A stretch of 20,557 nt of DNA, taken from CAYMLL01 sp964390645 (GTDB lineage Bacteria; Planctomycetota; UBA8108). Both the position numbers and the translations under genes were made by a program. Shown one piece after another: positions 12,587 to 19,604 of this stretch. The notes below the pieces were generated by a model. It did not search any database, was not told where the DNA came from, and saw only the letters and a list, made by a program, of their open reading frames with translations. Positions within the stretch are counted from its first letter, which is position 1, and each line of letters begins with the position of its first letter. The stretch covers positions 1 to 20,557 of the forward strand of contig CAYMLL010000122.1 of assembly GCA_964390645.1 (NCBI GenBank), in the 5' to 3' direction.

Positions 12587-15421
12587 CTACCGGCCCGACA
12601 ACAGGTACGCCAGAAGATCCAGAATCTCCTCGCGCGTGAAGCTGTCGAGCAGCCCCTGCGGCATCGGGGACAGTGTCGATTCCCGGCGCGAGAGGATGTC
12701 GCGCTTGTGGATTTTCGTGACGTCCTCGAGGCGCCGCGGGTCGCTGGCCAGGTGGATGGTCGAGGCGCGGAAGCTGTTCCAGACGACCTGTCCGGTGACG
12801 ACCTTGCCGTCTCGGGTCGTGATCACGTGCTGTCGGTAGCGCGACGGGACCGATCGGGACGGGGAGAGGATCGCATCGATGAGATCGCGACGTGCGAAGC
12901 GGGCGGCGATCGCGGTGAGATCGGGGCCGAACGCGCGTCCCCTCGGCCCCATGCGATGGCATCGAGAGCACTGAGCTTCCCGGAACACTGCCTCGCCTCG
13001 CTTGTGGTTGGCTCGAAAGCCCGCTGGCCGCTCGAGCTCTTCGGCCTTCCACTTTCGCACGAAGGCGCGCTCTTCGGTGACCTCCTTGCCCGCCGAACGG
13101 GACCGTCGCTCGAGCACCCGCTCGTAGGTCGAGCGTTCGGCCTCGGGAACGTTGCCGAGAGCCGCCTCCTCGGTCCGCCGCACGACGCCCGGCAGGACCT
13201 TGTCGCCCTGATAGAGGCGCGCTCCCCGCAGCAAGCGGAAGTACTCCTGTCGCCTCCGGGGAGACCACCCCTCGCTCGTCCTGGAGAGCACGATCAGGAA
13301 GTGGAAGGCGTCGACCTGTGACAGCCCGCCGGCGAGCCGGCGAAGGGCCCCGGCGACCACTTCGCGCGATCGCCAGGTCACCAGCAGCTCGGCCAGCTCG
13401 CGGTTCAGCCCACGGTGACCGCCCGGGAACAGGGGCTCGAATTGTTCCAGGAGACGACTGCGCAGGTCGTCGCCTTCCGGTCGAGCGAGAGTCGCGATCC
13501 GGGCTGCCGCCAGCTGGAACTCGGTGGGAAGAGCGACGAGATCGATCGTCAGCAGGCTGGAGAGGATCTCGGGATCGAGACTCGACGGACCGACGCGCGC
13601 GAGAGCGAGCAGGGCGCAGACCCGTCGGGCCGCGTGTGACTCGAGCAGCGCCCGCCGCTTCCAGTCGGACACCCGCTGATGCTCGATCGCGACCCTTGCG
13701 GCGTTTCGGATCCAGGGGTCCGGGTGGTCCAGGAACGGCCAGGCCACCTCGACCGCGGCCGGAGCGTCGCGAGACTGCAAGGACTCGAGCCGTCGTCGCA
13801 GCTTCCGCATCGTTGCGGAATACTCCCGGCGCTCGTGCTCCTGTCGTGTCGGCTCCCGCTCTTCGTCGATGTCGCCGACGTAGCTCAGCCGGTAAAGGGA
13901 AGAGCGTGTCCCGGACCCGCCGGACACGAGCACCATCGACCCGTCGGCCTCGAAGTCGAGATCGACCACGTTGAAGGGGCGACCCTTCGCGAAGGTCTCC
14001 GGGTAGGCGAGATAGCCGGCTCCCTGCGGCACCAGGTGCGTGGCGATGATGCGGCCGTAGGTCCAGTCCAGCGCGAACAGGGCCTTTCGATACGCCGGTG
14101 GAAAGTTGCTGCGCGTGCCGAACTTCACCCCGGTGGGAGAGCCCTTCCCGATGGTCGCGACCGCCGGGAGGCTTTCGGGAAAGTAACCCGGCCACTTGCG
14201 GTCATCGCGGCGCCAGCCGTAGTCCGTGCCCTGAACCAGGTGGACGATCCGCGTCGGACGATACCACGGCAGCCCGGAATCGCTCTCGGAGTCCGCATCG
14301 TAGGTGAAGAGCTCGCCGTCGGGGCTCAACGCCAGGCCGAACGGGTTGCGCAGGCCGCTCGCGAAGACCTCCCAGCCCTCGGCTTCGGCGTCGGTGCGAA
14401 TCAGGTGACCGGCGAGCGGCCGCCTCGACGGCCCGAACTCGCGAGTCGCCGGTACGCGGCTCACGAAGCTGTCGGCCATCGTCGCGGCGTCACCCACGAT
14501 CGCGTAGATCTCGCCGTCGCTTCCCGAGACGAGGTAGTGCCTCCCGTGGTCACCGCCACCGCCGGGAATCGTCTTCAGACGACGCTTCTCGTCGAAGCGC
14601 CCGTCGCGATCGGTATCCGTGAGGCGAAACAGCCCCCTGGAGTTGTTGGCCATGACGAAGAGGCTGTCGTGAGCGAGAAGCAGCCCGTGGCACGCGCTCA
14701 GTGAGTCGTCGATCGTCTCCAGCGTCGACTTCCCGTCCACGGACGTCGCAGGCGACCAGCGCAGGATTCCCTTCGACTCTCTACCCAGGAGGAATCGCCC
14801 CCGCTTGTCGAGAAGAAGACTCACCCAGGAGTCGTCGGTTCGATGGATCGTGTCGAGCCGGAAGCCGGGGGGGACGACCGCTTGCATGACGCTTTCCTCG
14901 GCCCTGGCCTCCTGGAACTGATTGTAGTCGTCGAAGGACGAGGTGGACGGAGCCTCGACCCGCCACCAGGGCTCCGTGTCAGCGCGACCGAAGGTCGAGA
15001 CAGCGCCTGTCTTCGCTCGCCAGGTCGCGTCGGAAGCGGTGGTGCGCTCGAGACCGGTCGCAGACGTCACGACCAGCTCCACGGCGACGGCGGCGGGCCC
15101 TCCGAGCTTCGTGGCGCGAACGACGATGACGTTCCGTCCGCGTCGGAGATGTCGCGTGACGTCACCGCGGATGCGCGCTTCGCCGCGGTGCACGCGTGCC
15201 ACCTCGGATCCGTTCAGTTCGAGCGACGCATCGCAGAAGTCGCCGGCGAGGTGAATCGCGGCGTGTTGCGCTCTGGCGTCGGTCGAGAACGTGCGGGTGA
15301 GCTCGGCAGCGGTCGCGCGTGGCGAATCCGAGCTCCAGATCCAGTGCACGCCTTCGGCACGAATCGAGACCGAGCTGACGACGCTGAAGAAAGAGACCGA
15401 CAGGGTGAGCAGCCGTCTCAA
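12587..15421 (-). CDS. PVC-type membrane-bound dehydrogenase with C-terminal cytochrome c domain
   Basis: This 944-residue protein starts at a TTG (15421). GGAG lies seven bases upstream, and the TTG begins a textbook signal peptide (RRLLTLSVSFF then VSIRAEG). The 120 codons upstream in frame look non-protein. A galactose-binding-like beta-sandwich (about 24-130, with LAGDFCDASLELNG and RGRNVIVVRATK) is followed by a six-bladed propeller of the PVC dehydrogenase type (about 183-513) with VVPPGFRLDTIHR, TDTDRDGRFDE (268-278) and SGLRNPFGLALSPDG (355-369). HEAT-like helical repeats span about 550-700. A haem-binding domain spans about 805-944, with GEAVFREAQCSRCHRMG (CxxCH 818-822), ILSPSRSVPSRY (851-862) and a candidate axial Met919. 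It probably oxidises a sugar or alcohol in the periplasm and passes electrons to the haem; the substrate is unknown. It lies upstream of PSD1-DUF1501 on the same strand. Confidence 0.92.
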   Translation of the reverse strand: MRRLLTLSVSFFSVVSSVSIRAEGVHWIWSSDSPRATAAELTRTFSTDARAQHAAIHLAGDFCDASLELNGSEVARVHRGEARIRGDVTRHLRRGRNVIVVRATKLGGPAAVAVELVVTSATGLERTTASDATWRAKTGAVSTFGRADTEPWWRVEAPSTSSFDDYNQFQEARAEESVMQAVVPPGFRLDTIHRTDDSWVSLLLDKRGRFLLGRESKGILRWSPATSVDGKSTLETIDDSLSACHGLLLAHDSLFVMANNSRGLFRLTDTDRDGRFDEKRRLKTIPGGGGDHGRHYLVSGSDGEIYAIVGDAATMADSFVSRVPATREFGPSRRPLAGHLIRTDAEAEGWEVFASGLRNPFGLALSPDGELFTYDADSESDSGLPWYRPTRIVHLVQGTDYGWRRDDRKWPGYFPESLPAVATIGKGSPTGVKFGTRSNFPPAYRKALFALDWTYGRIIATHLVPQGAGYLAYPETFAKGRPFNVVDLDFEADGSMVLVSGGSGTRSSLYRLSYVGDIDEEREPTRQEHERREYSATMRKLRRRLESLQSRDAPAAVEVAWPFLDHPDPWIRNAARVAIEHQRVSDWKRRALLESHAARRVCALLALARVGPSSLDPEILSSLLTIDLVALPTEFQLAAARIATLARPEGDDLRSRLLEQFEPLFPGGHRGLNRELAELLVTWRSREVVAGALRRLAGGLSQVDAFHFLIVLSRTSEGWSPRRRQEYFRLLRGARLYQGDKVLPGVVRRTEEAALGNVPEAERSTYERVLERRSRSAGKEVTEERAFVRKWKAEELERPAGFRANHKRGEAVFREAQCSRCHRMGPRGRAFGPDLTAIAARFARRDLIDAILSPSRSVPSRYRQHVITTRDGKVVTGQVVWNSFRASTIHLASDPRRLEDVTKIHKRDILSRRESTLSPMPQGLLDSFTREEILDLLAYLLSGR

Positions 15422-16086
15422 GGTTCGACTCCACGGTGGGTGTGGGGATCGCTTGTCATGTTCCTCGGGTACTCCGCGAGATCGCGCGCTTCCGCCGTCG
15501 AGTGTTGCCGGATCAGGGATTTCCCGTGCCACGAACGTGAGTCCTCGGAGGATTCTGCGGCTGAAAGTCCCCCGGCGGCAACATGTCACCCGGGATTCTT
15601 TTTTCCGGTGGCCTGGATCGTCGCGAGCGACAGCCGGTGGTGGCCCCCATCCCTCGGAGCCTCCTTGATGACCGTACGTGGTATGTGGATCGTCGCCGCG
15701 GATGCGCCGCCTCCCGGCGAGTACCGAGGCGACGCCGGAAGTGGCGAAGATCCGGATCACGGCGGTCGACGTCGGGATCACCCACCGGACACGATCACGG
15801 CGTTCCGACGCCGTTGCACCACCACGTCACGTGGAGGTCGACTTGCGCGAGCTGTCGGGTATCCTGGCCCCTGCAGCAGCCGGATGAACCGGATGAAGAA
15901 GTGCTTCGGAATTGACAGCGAGTCATCTCGTCCGGGATCGAGACGCCGGAACGCGGGCGATGTGGTGCCTTGTCGAGCTCTGGTGACACGGGCCCCGATG
16001 GCGAGGGGCTCGGGCGAAACGGACGCTCTCGCGCCGAATGGACGTGCTCAACAGTCTGACGGGCCACGGTCGCGGGGAGTGAGCCG
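15422..16086. promoter_or_regulatory. Long divergent intergenic region
   Basis: These 665 bases separate the dehydrogenase (-) and the dioxygenase (+) and should hold both promoters. Frames through it lack recognisable protein features. Structures seen are a 7-bp stem with a TCCG tetraloop at 15797-15814 (ACGGCGT/ACGCCGT), a short CCACG-TCA-CGTGG hairpin just after it at about 15822-15834, and a weak stem followed by six T on the plus strand at 15571-15604. A perfect TTGACA at 15912-15917 has no acceptable -10 partner. Confidence 0.35.
15571..15604 (+). terminator. Weak stem plus T6, possible plus-strand terminator
   Basis: CCCGG (15571-15575 region) can pair with CCGGG (15590-15594 region), followed by ATTC and six T ending at 15604. 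The stem is only about five pairs with imperfect extensions. It would stop plus-strand transcription, for which no gene is known here; an antisense or leader transcript is possible. Confidence 0.22.
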
Positions 16087-17100
16087 ATGAAATCGCTCCT
16101 GGACATCCCGGCCGCCTGGCGTGGTGAGGAGCTCTTCGACCGCGAGGACTGGCTGCACACGCTCGACGACGCGTTGCTCGTCGAGCTGGACTCGGCGGTC
16201 GATCGTGCCATGGCGTTCGGTCTGCCCCTCGAGGTCCTCTCGCGCGAGCAGTTCGATCTTCCGACGCTCGGTCCGGCCCTCGCGAGCATCCGGGACTCCC
16301 TCGAGAATGGCAGCGGCGCCGGGCGGCGCCGCGGACTGCCGGTCGAGCCCCTCACGGAGGCGCGCGCCCGGCTGCTCTTCTGGGGGCTCGGACAGCACCT
16401 CGGGACCCCCGTCTCCCAGAGTGCGGAAGGCGAGCTCATCTTCAGTGTTCGCGACGCGGGCCTCGATGCCGGCGATAGCCGGGTGAGAGGCCCGAACACC
16501 CGGAAGCGGCTGCGTTTTCACAGCGACCGCTGCGACGTGATCGGCTTCCTCTGCCTGCGTCGAGCGAAGAGCGGCGGCGAGAGTTTCGTCGTCAGCTCGG
16601 TCTCTCTCTTCAACGCGATGCTGTCACGGCGGCCGGACCTGGTCGACGTCCTGCGTCAGCCGTTCGTCTACAAGCGACACAGCGTCGACGGCGGGAACGA
16701 GTCGCCGTTCTGCGAGCAGCCCATCTTCTCCGTCTACGATGGGCACTTCGCCGCCAACTATCTGCGTGTCTTGATCGAGCGGGCGCACGCCGATTCCGAG
16801 CTGCCGGACATGACATCGGTCCAGGTCGAGGCGCTCGACTACCTCGAGGAGCTGGCCGAGGATGCAGCCTTCCACGTGAGCTTTCTGCAGCAGCCGGGCG
16901 ACATCCTCTTCCTCAACAACTGGGTGACCCTTCACCGTCGCGCCGGGTTTGTCGATCACGAGGCCCCGGCGCTTCGCCGTCATCTCCTGCGTATCTGGTT
17001 GGCGGTGTCCAACAGCCGTCCTCTCGACCCGGCCTTCGCCGCGAACTACGGCGCCACGGGGGCCGGTGAGGTCCGGGGCGGCATGCGACCACGAGGATGA
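16087..17100 (+). CDS. TauD/TfdA-type Fe(II)/2-oxoglutarate-dependent dioxygenase
   Basis: This 337-residue cytoplasmic protein has no signal peptide. The iron-binding facial triad is visible as His145 and Asp147 in RLRFHSDRCDV (141-151) and His283 in NNWVTLHRR (277-285). The 2-oxoglutarate-binding arginine is probably Arg298 or Arg302 in RRHLLRIWLAVSNSRP (297-312). The strand GGESFVVSSVSLFNAML (163-179) and QQPGDILFLNN (268-278) are characteristic of the TauD/TfdA fold, and the length fits. The ATG at 16087 has GGGAG eight to ten bases upstream. The substrate is unknown; family members hydroxylate taurine, aryl-oxy acids, carnitine precursors and many natural products. It is the only obvious cytoplasmic enzyme in the window. 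It is divergent from the dehydrogenase gene and precedes the PQQ-like propeller gene on the same strand. Confidence 0.9.
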   Translation: MKSLLDIPAAWRGEELFDREDWLHTLDDALLVELDSAVDRAMAFGLPLEVLSREQFDLPTLGPALASIRDSLENGSGAGRRRGLPVEPLTEARARLLFWGLGQHLGTPVSQSAEGELIFSVRDAGLDAGDSRVRGPNTRKRLRFHSDRCDVIGFLCLRRAKSGGESFVVSSVSLFNAMLSRRPDLVDVLRQPFVYKRHSVDGGNESPFCEQPIFSVYDGHFAANYLRVLIERAHADSELPDMTSVQVEALDYLEELAEDAAFHVSFLQQPGDILFLNNWVTLHRRAGFVDHEAPALRRHLLRIWLAVSNSRPLDPAFAANYGATGAGEVRGGMRPRG

Positions 17101-17366
17101 GCCGCATCGCGGACGCCCGGGACGCGTCCCTGCGGAGCGCCGCGGCGCTCGGGGACCGGCTCCGAGGACACCAGCTCTCCCCGGCCTGGTCGAGCGATGA
17201 GCCGGAGCTCCGGGATCGAGGCACATCCATGACGGGCGAGCATCGGATAGGATCATCGCGTGCCGGATCCTCGTCGAGCAGCGCGTCTCGGGTCCGGCTT
17301 CCGGCCCTGCCTTCGTTCCCGTCTCCTGCTTCGATGTCCGAGGCCAGTCAGCGGTTGAGGCGACAC

Positions 17367-18713
17367 ATGACTGCGAAACCGGCTACCGTGGCCACTCCCC
17401 TCTTCTGTTTGTCGGTGCTGTTCGGTTCCGTGTCCTCCGGAGCGGAACCGCTCGTCGACGGCGACTGGCCGCAGTTTCGCGGGCCGGACGGGCAAGGTCA
17501 TGCGCGCGCGAAGAACCTGCCGGTTCGGTGGAGCGAGACCGAGAACATCCGCTGGAAGGTCCGCATTCCCGGGAGCGGGTTCTCGTCGCCGATCATCGTC
17601 GGGGCGAGGATCTGGATGACGACGGCGCTGGACGGTGGCAGGTCGCTTCGAGCGGTGGCTGTCGACAGCGTCAGCGGGGAGATCGTCCATCAGCCGGAGC
17701 TCTTCCGCGTGGAGAATCCCGGCCGCGCTCACGCCAAGAACGGCCACGCGACTCCGACCCCCGTTGCGGACGCGGAGCGAATCTACGTCCACTTCGGCAC
17801 GCACGGAACGGCTGCGCTGTCGAAGGACGGAGAGGTCGTCTGGAAGAACTCGTCCCTCGCTCACCATCAGCCCTACGCGCCGGCGAGCTCGCCGATCGTC
17901 TACGAGAACACGATGATCGTGAACTGCGATGGCACGGACCACCAGTTCGTCGTCGCTCTCGACAGGCGGAGCGGCAAGAGCGTCTGGAAGACCCGTCGCG
18001 GCCACCTCGACGACGCCCGCAAGAGCCCGAGGGCCAGGAGCTTCCCGGAGGAGGGGTTCATGCTGATGGCCTACGCGACACCGGCGGTCATCGATGTCGG
18101 CGGTGTCCCCGAGCTCGTCAGCCCGGCTGCGGAGCATGTGGCTGCGTACGACGCACGGACCGGGAAAGAGCTCTGGTGGCTCGGCTACCGCGGATTCTCG
18201 GTGGTCGGCGTACCCGTTCATGCCCACGGTCTCGTCTTCGTTCAAGGATTCGCGGGCATCGGCAAGCCGACTCTCTACGCCATCCGTCCCGGCGGCCGTG
18301 GTGACATCTCCAGGACTCATCTGGCGTGGAAGCATCCCACCAGGGCGCCACACGTGCCGTCGTACCTGATCGTCGGCGACGAGCTCTACCTGGTCGGCGA
18401 CAACGGCATCATGACATGCGTCGATGCGAGGACCGGCGCCGAGCACTGGAAGGAGAGGCTGGGAGGAGGACACTCGGCCTCGCCGATCGACGCGGACGGC
18501 AAGATCTACGTCTGTGGCGAGAAGGGGAAGACCACCGTCCTGGCTCCGGGACGCGAGTTCAGGAAGCTGGCGACGAACCAGCTGGACGGCCGGCTGATGG
18601 CGTCGCCGTGTGCCAGCGGCGACGCCCTGTACCTGCGCACCGACACGCACCTGTATCGCATCGAGCGTCGGCAGTCCACCAGGGAGGCCCGGTTGCCGCG
18701 GGTGCGACGTTGA
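17367..18713 (+). CDS. Secreted PQQ-like beta-propeller repeat protein
   Basis: This is a 448-residue protein. The ATG at 17367 is preferred because GAGG lies six bases upstream and it opens a signal peptide (hydrophobic 8-24, cleavage near SSGAEP). The ATG at 17334 is an alternative, and the frame stays open back to 17097. The mature start DWPQFRGPDGQG (33-44) is the hallmark opening of planctomycete PQQ-like propellers. Repeated blades follow the pattern of a strand, an acidic turn and a tryptophan dock, for example ENIRWKVRIPGSGFSSPII, KDGEVVWKNS, RRSGKSVWKTRRG, ARTGKELWWLGYRG and ARTGAEHWKERLGGGHS. It may bind PQQ or serve only as a scaffold; nothing shows cofactor residues clearly. It is probably periplasmic and may be co-transcribed with the dioxygenase, although a 266-base gap separates them. 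Confidence 0.9.
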   Translation: MTAKPATVATPLFCLSVLFGSVSSGAEPLVDGDWPQFRGPDGQGHARAKNLPVRWSETENIRWKVRIPGSGFSSPIIVGARIWMTTALDGGRSLRAVAVDSVSGEIVHQPELFRVENPGRAHAKNGHATPTPVADAERIYVHFGTHGTAALSKDGEVVWKNSSLAHHQPYAPASSPIVYENTMIVNCDGTDHQFVVALDRRSGKSVWKTRRGHLDDARKSPRARSFPEEGFMLMAYATPAVIDVGGVPELVSPAAEHVAAYDARTGKELWWLGYRGFSVVGVPVHAHGLVFVQGFAGIGKPTLYAIRPGGRGDISRTHLAWKHPTRAPHVPSYLIVGDELYLVGDNGIMTCVDARTGAEHWKERLGGGHSASPIDADGKIYVCGEKGKTTVLAPGREFRKLATNQLDGRLMASPCASGDALYLRTDTHLYRIERRQSTREARLPRVRR

Positions 18714-19604
18714 ACGGTCACCGGGCCGATCCGGCTGCTGGATTGCGCACGGTGCTGCCGTCGGACGCTGCGATCCGGGTCGGCGCCTCTGGCCGTGACG
18801 TCACACGAGACACTCGAACTTGCCTCCGCTTCTCGCCATCTTCGCCACGCTGCTCACCCTCGTCGTCGTCCCGGGCGGCATGGACGACATGATCGACGAT
18901 CTCCGCGGCCGGTGGCAGAGGCTCGGGGCGACCGAGGTCGAGATCGCTGACCGAGGGTCGAGGGCGTCGCTCCTCCCGGCGTCCGGAGACGGTGCTCGCA
19001 CGCTCCGGCGTGACCATGCGGCCCGTCGGCGACCGCTGGCCTGATCAGCCGGCACGCGGGCGATCGCACCCGTCGGCAACGCAGCGACACTCGCGGAGAA
19101 GACGTCCCGGAACGGCAGCCGCTTTGGCACCGTCCCGATCTGCACCGCCGGCCCTCGGGGCTCGGTGTCGAGGTGGGGCGTTCGACGTGCGGCGCCTCGC
19201 GCAGCACGCGGTCTGCGGGTCCCATCCCGAGGGGGGGGAGAGACGAGATCTGACGAAACGGACCGTGGATTGTGTCGCTCCGACGGTTTACGATCGACGC
19301 GAGAAGACTCGAGAAGAGAAGACCTGATGGCGCGAGCGCTCGTGAGTGCGCAGGGACCGGGTGACAAGTCGACCTTGGCCAGGCGGCCGAGGATCCCGGG
19401 AGCCTTCGGGCGCGGACAGTCGCCCGGAGCTGCTGTCGGGGGCGCCGATTCGAGCGGGCCCCGGGCGAGAGCGCCTGTCTCTGACCCGCGGCTCTCTCGC
19501 CCGACCTGGCGGGGGCTCGCTGCGATCGTGCTGAACGTCAACGAGTGTGATGAGCTGAAGAGAGAGTCCCCTCCGACGCGAAACTCCTGCGAGGATCGAA
19601 TTCA
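18714..19604. other. 891-base gap without a convincing gene
   Basis: This is the longest non-coding stretch in the window. Open frames of up to 246 codons on the minus strand are Ser/Arg/Pro-rich and look like frame artefacts of GC-rich DNA. The gap contains a possible transporter fragment (18820-18930, listed separately), a GTGACGTCAC palindrome (18795-18804) and a run of eight G (19231-19238). An AT-richer patch with TACGAT near 19290 could be a -10 box for the DUF1552 gene but lacks a good -35. Confidence 0.4.
18820..18930 (+). pseudogene. Possible C-terminal fragment of an RND-type efflux permease
   Basis: One plus-strand frame reads LPPLLAIFATLLTLVVVPG followed by GMDDMIDDLRGRWQRL. This resembles the last transmembrane helix and basic tail of RND efflux permeases (pattern ATLLTLVVVP.LY.L.DDLR.R). 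No upstream permease sequence is present, and the frame continues into low-complexity Arg-rich sequence to a stop near 19044. It could equally be a chance hydrophobic stretch or a tiny membrane protein of about 74 residues starting at TTG 18820. The resemblance is from memory of the family and is only suggestive. Confidence 0.22.

Noticed and set aside
12486..14195. 569-codon minus-strand frame overlapping the dehydrogenase gene
   Set aside because: It is out of frame with the dehydrogenase that shows propeller, HEAT and haem motifs. The composition is almost half Arg/Gly/Ser/Pro.
15156..15165. GTGACGTCAC palindrome identical to the one at 18795-18804
   Set aside because: One copy lies inside the dehydrogenase coding sequence. 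Two copies of a GC-balanced 10-mer do not show a regulator site.
15912..15917. Perfect TTGACA before the dioxygenase gene
   Set aside because: No -10-like hexamer occurs 15-19 bases downstream; the sequence there is GC-rich (for example GGATCG).
17253..18650. 465-codon minus-strand frame opposite the PQQ-like gene
   Set aside because: It is a shadow frame; the plus strand has repeated propeller blades and a signal peptide.
18801..19541. 246-codon minus-strand frame in the 891-base gap
   Set aside because: It is Ser/Arg/Pro/Ala-rich without hydrophobic core, motif or ribosome-binding site, and looks like GC-driven open sequence.
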